A DNA stretch of 47,918 nt from assembly GCA_023231065.1 (NCBI GenBank), contig JALNWE010000020.1:1-47918 (forward strand). The letters are read 5' to 3'. A program made the translations under genes and the position numbers. Source of the DNA: Bacteroidales bacterium. Its GTDB lineage: Bacteria > Bacteroidota > Bacteroidia > Bacteroidales > FEN-979. Positions 1 through 9,142 of this stretch are shown here, one piece after another. The stretch's first letter is position 1; every line of letters starts with the position of its first letter. Under the pieces are notes generated by a model. The model was given only the letters and a program-made list of their open reading frames with translations, ran no database searches and was not told where the DNA came from.

Positions 1-100
1 GATCAACTCATCCCTTTAAAAAAGGCTGCTATCACACTTATTCCAAACCGGTCAAGTTATGGTTAAAATATACCTTCTGTGGTATCCGGATGCAGGTAAA

Positions 101-1720
101 TCACTCCCTGATCCATTTTCCACTCCCGATAATCCTCCCCTCGCATTCGAACGTATAAGGATAGGTTCCTTTAGCCAGGCCGGGCAATTCTATTTTGGTT
201 TGCCGGTTTAGGATTTTCCGGCATAAAACGATCCTTCCGTGCATATCGTACAGGCGAAGGGTGGCTGCCTGATATTGTCCTCCAAGCAATGCGATGCAGT
301 ATTCACTGCCCGGGTTCGGGAAAAGAACCGCCTCTTTAACTATCTGTGACGGTGTGCCGTCGGTTGAAACCAAAACGCCATCTTTGTTTACCTTTACAAC
401 GTAGAGGTCGCGTTTCAAAACATCGGGGTCGTTGTTATAAAACGTGCCGAACATCAGGCATCCTTCATCGCGGGTGGCCAGTATGCCATACAGGGTGTAA
501 TTGGCATCCCCTCCATAGAACTTTTCCCACTGGATGTTCAGGGTCGTATCAAGCCGGGTCAGATAATACCAGCTATCAACCATTGCAAATTCCGCCATGC
601 CAAAATTATAGGTACCACCTATGTAAGTCGTATTAAGGTCAACGAAATCAAGATTTTTTCGTAATCCCGGGAAATAATAAGTAGTATCGCTCTCACCCAA
701 AAATTGCACGTGGATCACTGCGTAGTTTGTATCCAATACCTGAACCCCAATCTTTCTTTTCCCGGTTGACATGTTAATTTTTTCCCCGGTCTGGAAAAAT
801 GTTTTTTGACTTATCCACCCCAAGTCAGTAAAATTGCGGACATCATTGGGTATAGGATGTTGGCGTCGAATTTCAAACAAGGTGTCCAGATCCAGAATAT
901 CTCCCCCTGCGCCAAAGCCGCAGACAACATAAATATAACCCTGATGCCCCGGTTTTTCCAATAAATCAAATTCCCCAATTGCATTATGACTGGTTAAGAC
1001 CTTGAACCGAAGACTGTCGCCATTTTCAGATAGTTTGTAAATAAAAGCATAAAACTCTAAAAGTGTATCGTGTACTGACCCATAGCAAAGGATATTCCCT
1101 TCGCTATCGCGTTTTATCCGCGCACTGCTGTAGTTGAATTTACCCAGTTGAATCACGCGGCTTTGGATTTCGTTAAAGAGGGAATCCATCTTCCAAAACC
1201 ATAATTTGACAGTATCCCCATCTTCAATGTATCCGGTAAGTAAAAATAAATTTGGATCAAGCTGTATCATTTGGGAAAAGCCACACCTCTTCCCTTGATA
1301 GTCAAAAATTTTCGTATCAAGCAACCTTCCGGAGGGATCCAATTTTGAAAGTTGAACTTTTTTATTGGGTCCTTGTCTGTCCATTTTAGCGCTGTTAAGT
1401 ATAAAATGGCCGGAGGTGGTTTCAACCACACACTTTGCAATATTATCCGTACTATCATTTAACCTGTACTCAAAAGTGTTTTGGGAGAATGAAGCATGAT
1501 ATAAAAGAATGAACGTTATGGCCAAGATCAGGTGAAACGGGTTTGCTGTAAGGCAGGGCAGCCCGCTTAGGTTCCGGGGGCGGCATGAAGGTCTCCTTAA
1601 TGGTGAAATCGAAACAGGGGCAAGTTGCCTGCAAGTAATGTCGGGAGCGCTTGCATGGGAATAGCTGGCGTTAATACGTTCAAATAAGAATAACAAGATG
1701 CAATGAATGCCTGGTGTCAT
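101..1720 (-). CDS. Secreted T9SS cargo protein of unknown function (type A sorting domain)
   Basis: The last ~75 residues form a type IX secretion C-terminal sorting domain: an FPNPG motif, then LRLYDMHGR, then L-x-KGTY and a terminal SGKWIRE, as in Por_Secre_tail proteins. The middle is beta-rich with repeated W/Y and D-T-L strands and resembles Bacteroidota beta-propeller-like cargo, but I recognise no enzyme motif. It is expected to cross the inner membrane by Sec and then the outer membrane by T9SS. The N-terminus is doubtful. From the ATG at 1720 about 60 unusual Pro/Arg-rich residues precede the obvious signal peptide (AITFILLYHASFSQ). A TTG at 1525 would place that signal at the start. 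The gene is monocistronic and no promoter is certain, although TATATTCG just upstream is one mismatch from a -7 box. Confidence 0.75.
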   Translation of the reverse strand: MTPGIHCILLFLFERINASYSHASAPDITCRQLAPVSISPLRRPSCRPRNLSGLPCLTANPFHLILAITFILLYHASFSQNTFEYRLNDSTDNIAKCVVETTSGHFILNSAKMDRQGPNKKVQLSKLDPSGRLLDTKIFDYQGKRCGFSQMIQLDPNLFLLTGYIEDGDTVKLWFWKMDSLFNEIQSRVIQLGKFNYSSARIKRDSEGNILCYGSVHDTLLEFYAFIYKLSENGDSLRFKVLTSHNAIGEFDLLEKPGHQGYIYVVCGFGAGGDILDLDTLFEIRRQHPIPNDVRNFTDLGWISQKTFFQTGEKINMSTGKRKIGVQVLDTNYAVIHVQFLGESDTTYYFPGLRKNLDFVDLNTTYIGGTYNFGMAEFAMVDSWYYLTRLDTTLNIQWEKFYGGDANYTLYGILATRDEGCLMFGTFYNNDPDVLKRDLYVVKVNKDGVLVSTDGTPSQIVKEAVLFPNPGSEYCIALLGGQYQAATLRLYDMHGRIVLCRKILNRQTKIELPGLAKGTYPYTFECEGRIIGSGKWIRE

Positions 1721-2074
1721 AAAGCGGTTGAAAATTAATGGTATTGATGGGGCGAATATAAGGATAATAATTGTAATTGTACAGCAATCAGAAATTTTTA
1801 TTTTTGGCAGAATATAACTGCCAGCTTCCGATATAATGATGAATTGATTCGTTGTTATGGTAAATACCTAATAAAAAACACACGTTCCCAGGAATGTATC
1901 TTGAGAAACGCGGCATGGCAAGCCAAACCTTCCAGGTTTTTGCTAACAAAGATGTTTACAGTTAGATAAAAAACACCAGGTCTATTGAATTCAAACCTGG
2001 AAGGTTTTTCGGGGCAGACTCAATGTATTACAAGTTACTTGTCAATGACGTTTTTTGGTTTTCAATCCCTGATT
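1721..2074. other. Intergenic region with paired AAACCTGGAAGGTTT elements
   Basis: This 354-bp AT-rich spacer lies between two leftward genes. I see no credible gene. It carries two inverted copies of a 15-nt hairpin element, listed separately, and the rest shows no recognisable structure. Confidence 0.6.
1925..2007. repeat. Inverted pair of AAACCTGGAAGGTTT hairpin elements
   Basis: AAACCTTCCAGGTTT at 1925-1939 and AAACCTGGAAGGTTT at 1993-2007 are exact reverse complements. Each copy is itself a dyad (AAACCT, three-base centre, AGGTTT). They could fold separately or pair with each other over a 53-nt loop. A related partial copy (AAACCTGGAAGG) lies at 19409-19420, which suggests a dispersed intergenic family. 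Confidence 0.7.
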
Positions 2075-3460
2075 TTAAGGGAAAACCAAGCCGGGATAAT
2101 TTGTGATATTGGCTTCGGGTATCCGGCATCCATATTTAGCATTGATGGCCTGAATGAAATAGTTGGCAGTGATCGCGCAACCTCTTGGGTTCAGGTGGAC
2201 TCCGTCGGTCGAAAACATCCCTCCGGTAACGAAAGTCGTATTCACCGCGATCCCATCAAAGACCAATCCGCTGATGAACGATTTCATATACGTATTCATG
2301 TCGGCAACCGCTAAATTCTGTGCCATGGCAGTAGCTTTGATGATCTGGTTGAACTGATCGATGTGGGTTTTTATATTGGCTTGCTCGGCAACATCCAGGA
2401 CATACTGGCCGGGGATTGGATAGGGCTCGTAAGTGACCGGGTTGGCGATACCCATTCCTTTGCATTTGATGGAGTCGGTTGGCAGGGTCAGCAGGAAAAG
2501 GTCTCCCTGCTGCATCTGGGCCCAGGAACCGTCGGGCTTACTGTAAACGAACGGGTTCTGGCCCTCTTTCCAGACGATATCCCCATGCCCGTATTGGGTG
2601 TACAAAAAATTCAGACCGGCTGCCTGTTCTGCAGTCAGGGTGACGCTGTTGTATGGTAACTGCTTCGAAATGGTATTGAAGAACGGCAGACTGGTTACAT
2701 CGGGGATGGTCGCTGCCACCCCTTTCGGGTTATTCCCAGAAGCGATCAGCGCTCCGGTTGCCAGTGGATAATATTTTGCAAAGGTATCCACCGGCGTCAG
2801 GAGAAGATCGGTCCCTGAAGTCGCCGAAGCTAGGGCGTCCATATCCCCAAGCCATATCATAAAAAAAGTGGGTTGTCTTCCGGCGGCTTCCCCGATCACC
2901 GACGAAGTAGCCGCGCTGCTTGCAAAACGCGCAAAATAAGGATTGTAAGCGCCATACCCCGGAACACAGGCGTATTTTACATTTACACCGGGAACGCCGA
3001 AATTATCATAAGGGCCGGCTACGGTCGGTGCGGCTAATAACTGTTGTTTCAGGGTGTTCTGGTCAACAGTGGTGTTTACGATCGCAGGTCTGATGGATGA
3101 TGTCCCAATAGGATCTCCATTACAATCTTTATCCGGGACAATCTTCAATGCCATTTTAGTATAGCAATAAAAACCACCGGTAACTGCTGTAACCCCTACT
3201 CCTTCCTCTGTTCCGATCAAGGGCTGGACAAAGGGGCCAGCGCCAACCGTTTTTAACTGTTCCGCTACAAGGTTGGGGATGGAATTTTGTTGCCCCGAAA
3301 GGTACAAGGCATTATCTGCAAAACCGGCAACCATCGAATTTCCGACAGCAACAAATTTTGTGAAATTCACGCCATTGGCAGATGGGGAAAATTCGTCGAT
3401 CTTACGCTCACAGGCAACGAACAGGGAAACTGATAACAGGATAAATATTATTTTTTTCAT
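2075..3460 (-). CDS. SGNH/GDSL-type hydrolase lipoprotein
   Basis: A lipoprotein signal peptide is clear: MKK, a hydrophobic stretch, then a lipobox ending FVAC. Soon after, VAVGNSMVAGF resembles SGNH block I (GDSxxxG) with Asn replacing Asp in the GDS position. Near the C-terminus DGVHLNPRG fits block V, which carries the catalytic Asp and His. The family comprises esterases and lipases. A lipid-anchored position in the envelope is inferred. I chose the ATG at 3460 because it starts the signal peptide directly; an ATG three codons upstream is possible. Only 19 bp separate it from the upstream FadL-like porin gene, so the two are probably one operon and may act together on a hydrophobic ester. 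Confidence 0.75.
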   Translation of the reverse strand: MKKIIFILLSVSLFVACERKIDEFSPSANGVNFTKFVAVGNSMVAGFADNALYLSGQQNSIPNLVAEQLKTVGAGPFVQPLIGTEEGVGVTAVTGGFYCYTKMALKIVPDKDCNGDPIGTSSIRPAIVNTTVDQNTLKQQLLAAPTVAGPYDNFGVPGVNVKYACVPGYGAYNPYFARFASSAATSSVIGEAAGRQPTFFMIWLGDMDALASATSGTDLLLTPVDTFAKYYPLATGALIASGNNPKGVAATIPDVTSLPFFNTISKQLPYNSVTLTAEQAAGLNFLYTQYGHGDIVWKEGQNPFVYSKPDGSWAQMQQGDLFLLTLPTDSIKCKGMGIANPVTYEPYPIPGQYVLDVAEQANIKTHIDQFNQIIKATAMAQNLAVADMNTYMKSFISGLVFDGIAVNTTFVTGGMFSTDGVHLNPRGCAITANYFIQAINAKYGCRIPEANITNYPGLVFP

Positions 3461-3479
3461 AGTGTACATCTATTAAACA

Positions 3480-4709
3480 TTAAAAACTATAAGATAATCC
3501 GATGCCCGGGATACTGAAACCTGTACGGTAGGTGCCCGCGAAATTTTCAGGGCTGAAAGTCCCTTCCCGCTTTGCCCCCATCAGATAGAGGAAAGCTGCA
3601 TCGATGCTGAATCCTTTAAACGGATATATCGAAAAACCACAGGTAATCCCCGTCTCATTAGTGCTGGGCGTTTGCGGGTTCATATAGTCGGTCGGTACCG
3701 GGGATGGATCATAATATCCACCAACGCGGACTGTAACCAGTTTGTTGATTTGATATTGCAGGCCAATCCTTTCGATCAGGCGGCTTTCATACATGGCCGC
3801 GGTCGCGGTACGGTTTATGGTACTTGTTTTTGTTTCGAAATCAAACACCAGCGAATCGTAGGTGTTCCAAAAAACATAACACAGGTTGATCCCGACCATC
3901 CATTGCTTGTTCTTTCCGAATTCATAGGATGCGCCAAAGTCAAGGTTTGCAGGTAACGGGAGCATCACATCTACTTTATTATCAGGAAATTCTGATTTCA
4001 ATGAAGAGGGTACATCGAAAGTGGCGGTGGCGCCTTTGACCTTCATTTCAATTTTTGAACGGTAATCTACGCCCAGACTGAGTCCCTTGACCGGATGGAC
4101 CATGATACCGGCATTGAACCCGAAGTTTCCGGTCCCCCCCTTCACATTCAGCGTTGCATCGCCATTGGCGCCCTGGAGGGGGATCGCTTTATTCAGGTCC
4201 ATGGTCCCGGTGGCATAGACCAACCCGATCCCGACCCCGATGATATTTTTGAACTGATAGGAAACAGTGGGTTGGTAAGTTATTGCTTTAAACGAAAGAT
4301 TCTGGATCAGGTATCGGCCCATCCATTCGTCGCCCCAGGATAGCCTGTTCCCGTAAGGCGCATTTATAGCCAGGCCGACGCTAAGGTTTTTGGTGGGCTT
4401 GAAAGCAGCATAAAAATAAAACGGTAAATTCACTTCATGCTTTAAAGTCGCCTGGTAATTGACATCCTTTGCCTGAAACGTGGCCCGTGCAAAAACGAAA
4501 CTCATTCCGGCGGAAAAACTCCATTTTTCATTGACAAATGCAGCTCCGCCAGGATTAAAAAACAAACTGCTGGCATCGGCGCTCAGGGAGGTGCCGATGA
4601 GCCCCATTCCAATGCTGCGCATACTGTGCAGCCCTACCTGATAACCTCCTCCGAATGCCGCGGTTGCCGTCAGGAATAAACATAAAAGCAGGTAAGAAAT
4701 TTTCCTCAT
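3480..4709 (-). CDS. OmpP1/FadL family outer-membrane transporter
   Basis: After a signal peptide (MRKISYLLLCLFLTATAAFGG) comes the family's N-terminal signature, GYQVGLHSMRSIGMG followed by ADASSLFFNPGG, and then alternating amphipathic strands of a beta-barrel ending in the aromatic-rich GIGLSYSF. Members take up hydrophobic compounds such as long-chain fatty acids across the outer membrane. The 409-residue length is normal. It is the first gene of a likely two-gene operon with the SGNH lipoprotein, a pairing that suggests uptake and hydrolysis of lipids or esters. The substrate cannot be told from sequence. Confidence 0.88.
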   Translation of the reverse strand: MRKISYLLLCLFLTATAAFGGGYQVGLHSMRSIGMGLIGTSLSADASSLFFNPGGAAFVNEKWSFSAGMSFVFARATFQAKDVNYQATLKHEVNLPFYFYAAFKPTKNLSVGLAINAPYGNRLSWGDEWMGRYLIQNLSFKAITYQPTVSYQFKNIIGVGIGLVYATGTMDLNKAIPLQGANGDATLNVKGGTGNFGFNAGIMVHPVKGLSLGVDYRSKIEMKVKGATATFDVPSSLKSEFPDNKVDVMLPLPANLDFGASYEFGKNKQWMVGINLCYVFWNTYDSLVFDFETKTSTINRTATAAMYESRLIERIGLQYQINKLVTVRVGGYYDPSPVPTDYMNPQTPSTNETGITCGFSIYPFKGFSIDAAFLYLMGAKREGTFSPENFAGTYRTGFSIPGIGLSYSF

Positions 4710-4806
4710 AATGCGTTTTTTTTGGTTAATGATGGATGCAAGGTAATATTATTTTTACAACCACCTCAATATCTTTTATGTTTTTTGCGTTTAACACAGG
4801 AGCCGG

Positions 4807-4828
4807 CTCCGAAAAGTGGTTTTCGGAG
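4807..4828. repeat. Perfect 9-bp hairpin (CTCCGAAAA / TTTTCGGAG)
   Basis: Arms at 4807-4815 and 4820-4828 are perfectly complementary with a GTGG loop. It lies between divergent genes, so it is not a gene-end terminator. The arms match the ends of the inverted-repeat element at 32141-32259, so it may be an internally deleted member of that family. Confidence 0.7.
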
Positions 4829-4865
4829 TGGACTTAAACAGTAATATCAAATTCTTCTCGTGGAA

Positions 4866-5936
4866 ATGGACATTCTTAATGTTGGTGATAAAGTGAAATT
4901 CCTGAATAGTTCAGGTGGCGGGATAGTGGCCAGGGTTATCGATAGCCGGATGGTCAGCGTCATGATCGAAGACGGTTTTGAAATTCCTACCATGATCAGC
5001 GAACTGATAAAAACCGAAGCAGATAATCCTGCTGCCCGTTTTTTCGAATCCCATTATGATATTGAATTACCTGAAGGGATACAATCTCCGGAGGAACCTT
5101 CGGACGAACGGGTTCAAAACCTTCCGGAAAATTTCACGACGGTACGGAAATCGGAAGGGATATTACTGGCTTTTATCCCTCATGATCAGAAATGGCTGAT
5201 CACAGGGATGGTTGATATTTTTCTTCTGAACAACAGTTCCTACGATGTCCTGTATAATATTTATTCGCGCACCGCAACCGGTCATTTTGAAGGGATGGAT
5301 TATGGCAGTATTTTTCCTGATACCAAATTACTGATCACTACCATCAACAGGGAACAGCTTGTCCGTTGGTGCGAAGGCGTTATCCAGTTCCTGTTCCACA
5401 AAGAGCAGGCCAGTAAGGTCCTCCCGCCTTTTAATTCAGAATACACCATTGATGGGAAAAGGTTTTTTAAAGAAGGAAATTACAGGTATCACCAGGGAAT
5501 CCAGGCCAAAGGGATCGTTGTGAAAATCCTTTCGCTGACTGATTATTTTCAGCAGGAAGAACAGAAAGCCGGGATGGATAAGCCACATGATGAAAGTCCG
5601 GGACTAACCGGGGACCCTGAAATTATCCTGAGGTATAAAGTGGCTCCGCGCGAAGCGGAGGTGGACCTGCATATTCATGAGCTGGTAGATGATCCTGCCA
5701 ACATGGAAAAAGGGGAGATCCTGGATTTTCAAAAGAACTATTTCAGGAAATGTTTAAACAGCGCGATATCCTGCCATTTTCAGAAAGTCATCTTTATCCA
5801 TGGAACAGGAAGTGGCGTATTACGCGGCGAATTGATTTCAGAAATGAAGAATTATCCGGGCCTTGACTTTTTTGATGCTCCGTTGTCAAAGTATGGTGTT
5901 GGGGCAATCGAAGTCAGGATTCCCCATAATTTGTAA
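4866..5936 (+). CDS. DUF2027 and Smr-domain protein
   Basis: The N-terminal part begins NVGDKVKFLNSSGGGIVARV, a small SH3-like beta fold typical of DUF2027. The central part (~90-200) is a beta-sandwich-like region. The C-terminal ~80 residues form an Smr domain: EVDLHIHEL near residue 260, then KVIFIHGTGSGVLRGEL and a GVGAIEV ending. Smr domains of MutS2-type proteins bind or nick nucleic acids, and the DLHxH and HGxGxGxL motifs are both present. No MutS ATPase is attached. I chose the ATG at 4866; a GTG two codons earlier is an alternative. It is transcribed divergently from the FadL gene. The cellular role is not known to me. Confidence 0.82.
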   Translation: MDILNVGDKVKFLNSSGGGIVARVIDSRMVSVMIEDGFEIPTMISELIKTEADNPAARFFESHYDIELPEGIQSPEEPSDERVQNLPENFTTVRKSEGILLAFIPHDQKWLITGMVDIFLLNNSSYDVLYNIYSRTATGHFEGMDYGSIFPDTKLLITTINREQLVRWCEGVIQFLFHKEQASKVLPPFNSEYTIDGKRFFKEGNYRYHQGIQAKGIVVKILSLTDYFQQEEQKAGMDKPHDESPGLTGDPEIILRYKVAPREAEVDLHIHELVDDPANMEKGEILDFQKNYFRKCLNSAISCHFQKVIFIHGTGSGVLRGELISEMKNYPGLDFFDAPLSKYGVGAIEVRIPHNL

Positions 5937-6006
5937 GCTGGCCTTATGAAGGGCTCATTTCTTCAGAAAAAATGTTAAAGCAATTCCCCGGCATGGGTAA
6001 AAAGTG

Positions 6007-6014
6007 TAATTTTG
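6007..6014 (+). promoter_or_regulatory. -7 promoter element TAATTTTG
   Basis: TAATTTTG fits the Bacteroidota -7 consensus TAnnTTTG and lies 32 bp before the ATG at 6047. No TTG is seen at the -33 spacing. It also argues against translation starting further upstream. Confidence 0.5.
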
Positions 6015-6046
6015 CAGCAATTAATTCAAATTTCAATCTTCCCAAC

Positions 6047-6790
6047 ATGAAAAAACTGCTACTTTCTTTTTACCTGTTATCTGTCGTCGCATTTTACGGC
6101 TATTCACAGAGCTTATCCCTGTCAAATCCCGCGGGGCCCATCGTTGCCAATTCTATCATTATCCAGGCAGGGACGCCTGACAGCTCGGCGTTGATCACGT
6201 ATCTTTATGTTACAAATACCAGCGCCCGGACCGTTAACATCTACTGTAAAAAATCAACATTGAGCCTGATGGATTCCACTTCCATTCCCTGGTGTTTTGC
6301 AAACGCCTGCTATGGTTCAGACAGGACCATCTCCAATTTACAAATAGTTGAACCAGGGCAGACCATAACGGACTTTCATGGCGACTATTCGAGTACCACC
6401 ATGGATGGTAAATTTCATTCAGGTGAAAGTGTTGTACGATGGGTCTTTTTTGCCGAAAATGACGTCAACGATTCAGTCAGTGTGACCATCAAATATACAA
6501 GCTATCCCCTTGGCATTGATGAAACCCTGGCCCATCAGGTCGCCCTGTCGGGCAGTATTCCCAACCCGGCCAACGAAAAAGCGACATTCACCTATTCCAT
6601 TCCTTCCGGTTCTGATGGGATGATGATAATCCGTAACGTGGTAGGATCGATAGTTGCCAGCGAACAGGTACCATCTGCTTCCGGTCAGGTCTCGGTCAAT
6701 ACTTTCAATTTAAGTAACGGACTTTATTTTTGTTCCCTGACGGTGAATGGAAAAATGATGGTCACCAGGAAGATGATCGTTCAGCACTGA
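6047..6790 (+). CDS. Small secreted T9SS cargo protein
   Basis: It starts with a clear signal peptide (MKKLLLSFYLLSVVAFYGYSQ). A ~140-residue beta-rich domain follows, with two Cys close together (WCFANACYG), and a C-terminal type A sorting domain: SGSIPNPANE, IRNVVGSIV, LSNGLYFCSL and a basic end. This shows export by Sec and T9SS, but no enzymatic motif is visible. I placed the start at 6047 because the signal peptide begins there and a -7 box sits just upstream; the in-frame extension to 5972 would put 25 unlikely residues before it. It converges with the next, leftward gene. Confidence 0.75.
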   Translation: MKKLLLSFYLLSVVAFYGYSQSLSLSNPAGPIVANSIIIQAGTPDSSALITYLYVTNTSARTVNIYCKKSTLSLMDSTSIPWCFANACYGSDRTISNLQIVEPGQTITDFHGDYSSTTMDGKFHSGESVVRWVFFAENDVNDSVSVTIKYTSYPLGIDETLAHQVALSGSIPNPANEKATFTYSIPSGSDGMMIIRNVVGSIVASEQVPSASGQVSVNTFNLSNGLYFCSLTVNGKMMVTRKMIVQH

Positions 6791-6807
6791 CGTTATCCCC
6801 GGAGGGT

Positions 6808-7713
6808 TTACTTGCCTGTAAATTCAATTCCCATCCCGGAAACCCAACCCCGGAGAAATGTGGGAATTTTTTCCGTGCCATAAAGGATCGAGGCTGAAGG
6901 TGAAGTGTCGGGAAAAATTTCAACAAAGTACCAGTTGTTCCCTTTTTCGTCCTTTTTGACTGCAAGCGCCAATCCTTTTGCTTTGGAGCGGTATTTTGCC
7001 ACAATGTTGCCAAATGTATCCAGATGAGGGTTGAAAGGTTCATTCAACCGGGCTGCCGAGGCCCTCGCCATTAAAGTATCGCCGACAGCCCTGAAGGCTT
7101 TCGGTTCAGGAAAATACTGGACGGGTTCCTCGGTGTACCGGTAAATCACTGTTTGTTTCCCCTTGATGAAAACAGGCGCTGAACTATCCTGATTGACAGA
7201 ATAATCGCGGGTAAAATATAAATAAGCGTCACCACAGCCCGGGTCGCCAACCTGCATAGAAGTCAACTTCCCTTTCGTCATGGTGAAACGGCTGATATAC
7301 TGATAATCTTCAAAGTCGAAATCGAAATGGTCACCCCGGTTTATATAAATCCTTGTCACATCGGCTTCCCCGCCACTATAACCGCTGAAAATCATATCGG
7401 TTTTCTGATCGCCGTTGATATCAATCGGGAATAAGCATTTTCTCAGCTCTTTGATCCCGTGCCGGGGAGTGGAATCATTGGTGAATTGTGGGAACTGGGA
7501 CAGGTTTTTTTCCAGAAATTGTTCAATTACCTTTTTAGCCCCTGAAACGGTAAAAGTTTTAAGATTGATCTTTTGAGGTCCGGGAACATGCTGGTACCGT
7601 TTCCAGTAGAAAGTGTCAGTGGCTGTCGTATAACGTTTTATATCGATCTGGGCCCATACATTTGCTACAGGCGAAATCAACAGCAAAAAGAATAAAAACC
7701 GTTTTATATTCAT
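6808..7713 (-). CDS. Exported protein of unknown function with FG-GAP-like motif
   Basis: A signal peptide (MNIKRFLFFLLLISPVANVWAQ) begins at the ATG at 7713. The mature protein has one FG-GAP/VCBS-like calcium-binding signature (PIDINGDQKTDMIF), with the Asp spacing of the DxNxDxxxD loop, then ADVTRIYINRG. The remainder is not recognised. It lies 19 bp downstream of metK on the same strand, so it may be read from the metK promoter and share its SAM-II control, though no functional link to methionine is evident. The start at 7713 avoids an implausible 39-residue basic extension that overlaps metK. Confidence 0.65.
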   Translation of the reverse strand: MNIKRFLFFLLLISPVANVWAQIDIKRYTTATDTFYWKRYQHVPGPQKINLKTFTVSGAKKVIEQFLEKNLSQFPQFTNDSTPRHGIKELRKCLFPIDINGDQKTDMIFSGYSGGEADVTRIYINRGDHFDFDFEDYQYISRFTMTKGKLTSMQVGDPGCGDAYLYFTRDYSVNQDSSAPVFIKGKQTVIYRYTEEPVQYFPEPKAFRAVGDTLMARASAARLNEPFNPHLDTFGNIVAKYRSKAKGLALAVKKDEKGNNWYFVEIFPDTSPSASILYGTEKIPTFLRGWVSGMGIEFTGK

Positions 7714-7732
7714 GAGTTTTCCGGATCCTGCA

Positions 7733-9076
7733 TTACAGGCCGAACTCTTTTTTGATTTTTTCCACGTAATCCAGTTTCTCCCAGGCAAAGAATTCAACTT
7801 TTTTGAGATAAACCGCTTTTCCGTTCCCATTGGTTTTTTGTGGATTGGAGCCTTTCACAGGGTAATAAACTTCCACTTCCCGCGTGTATGGATCCCGTCC
7901 GAAATGGCCATAAGAAGCGGTAGGCAGAAAAATCGGATTTTTCAGTCCGAAACGTTCCACAATGGAATAAGGGCGCATGTCGAAGATTTTGTTGATCTTT
8001 TCGGCGATGGCGCCATCGCTGAGGATATTTCCCTTTTTATCTTTAACCCTGGCAGTACCGTAAGTGTTTAAATACAGACCGACCGGTTGGGCAACCCCGA
8101 TTGCGTATGCAACCTGGATCATCACCTGGTCAGCCACTCCGGCTGCCACCAGGTTTTTTGCGATATGACGCGCCGCATAAGCCGCCGAACGATCAACCTT
8201 GGATGGATCTTTTCCCGAGAAGGCGCCTCCGCCATGGGCCCCATGACCGCCATAGGTATCAACAATGATCTTCCTGCCGGTCAAACCGGTATCTCCGTGA
8301 GGACCGCCAATGACGAATTTTCCGGTGGGATTTACATGAAGCTTGAAATCTCCCTGGAAGAGTTTTGATATCCGCGCAGGTAAGGTTTTTCTTACGCGGG
8401 GGATGAGGATCTTTTCCACATCTTCGCGGATCTTATCTTGCATGGCCTTTTCAGCTACTTTTTCTGCTTTCGCTGATTTGTCGCCTGGCTGAATAAAATC
8501 ATCATGTTGTGTGCTGATAACAATAGTGTCGATGCGCAATGGTTTCCCATTATCGTCATATTCGATGGTTACCTGCGATTTGCTGTCCGGCCGCAGATAA
8601 GTCATCTTTTTACCTTCGCGGCGAATGGCCGCCAACTCCTGGAGAAAAATATGGGCCAGCTCGCTTGACATCGGCATCAGATTGTCCATCTCGCGACAAG
8701 CGTAACCAAACATCATTCCCTGATCGCCGGCGCCCTGATCTTCTTTCTTTTCGCGGACAACACCCTGGTTGATGTCGGCCGATTGCTCATGGATCGTGGA
8801 GATCACGCCACAGGAATCACAATCAAAACGGTATTCCGCTTTGGTATATCCAATTTCCCGGATTACCCTGCGGGCAGTTTCCTGAACGTCAACCCAACCC
8901 TTTGTCCTGACTTCACCCCCACAGACAACCAGTCCGGTGGTGACAAAGGTTTCACAAGCAACTTTAGATTCGGGGTCCCAACGTAAGAATTCATCTAACA
9001 ATGCATCCGATATCTGATCGGCAACTTTATCCGGATGTCCTTCCGATACGGACTCCGATGTAAATAAATAAGACAT
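7733..9076 (-). CDS. metK: S-adenosylmethionine synthase
   Basis: It makes S-adenosylmethionine from ATP and L-methionine, releasing phosphate and pyrophosphate. Diagnostic motifs are present: SVSEGHPDKVADQISD at the N-terminus, the family signature DQGMMFGYA, and GGPHGDTGLTGRKI followed by GGGAFSGKDPSKVDRSAAY with the catalytic Lys and Asp residues. At 447 residues it is about 60 longer than the E. coli enzyme, mainly through inserts and a C-terminal extension rich in Lys and Asn, as is common in Bacteroidota. A SAM-II riboswitch candidate and a -7 promoter lie upstream, which suggests end-product feedback. No strong ribosome binding site precedes the ATG. Confidence 0.97.
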   Translation of the reverse strand: MSYLFTSESVSEGHPDKVADQISDALLDEFLRWDPESKVACETFVTTGLVVCGGEVRTKGWVDVQETARRVIREIGYTKAEYRFDCDSCGVISTIHEQSADINQGVVREKKEDQGAGDQGMMFGYACREMDNLMPMSSELAHIFLQELAAIRREGKKMTYLRPDSKSQVTIEYDDNGKPLRIDTIVISTQHDDFIQPGDKSAKAEKVAEKAMQDKIREDVEKILIPRVRKTLPARISKLFQGDFKLHVNPTGKFVIGGPHGDTGLTGRKIIVDTYGGHGAHGGGAFSGKDPSKVDRSAAYAARHIAKNLVAAGVADQVMIQVAYAIGVAQPVGLYLNTYGTARVKDKKGNILSDGAIAEKINKIFDMRPYSIVERFGLKNPIFLPTASYGHFGRDPYTREVEVYYPVKGSNPQKTNGNGKAVYLKKVEFFAWEKLDYVEKIKKEFGL

Positions 9077-9142
9077 ACGATATTATTTTAGATTTACGAT
9101 TGACAAATTCTTGATTCTTAATTAATATCTGATTTTTCATTG

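Noticed and set aside
1..100. Possible end of an upstream gene
   Set aside because: No frame with recognisable protein reads through the first 100 bases.
4807..4828. Hairpin as a terminator
   Set aside because: It lies between divergent genes' starts, where no transcript needs to end, and has no U-tract.
9027..9140. 37-codon reading frame in the metK leader as a gene
   Set aside because: Its size and composition are expected by chance and there is no conservation evidence, so it is kept only as part of a finding.
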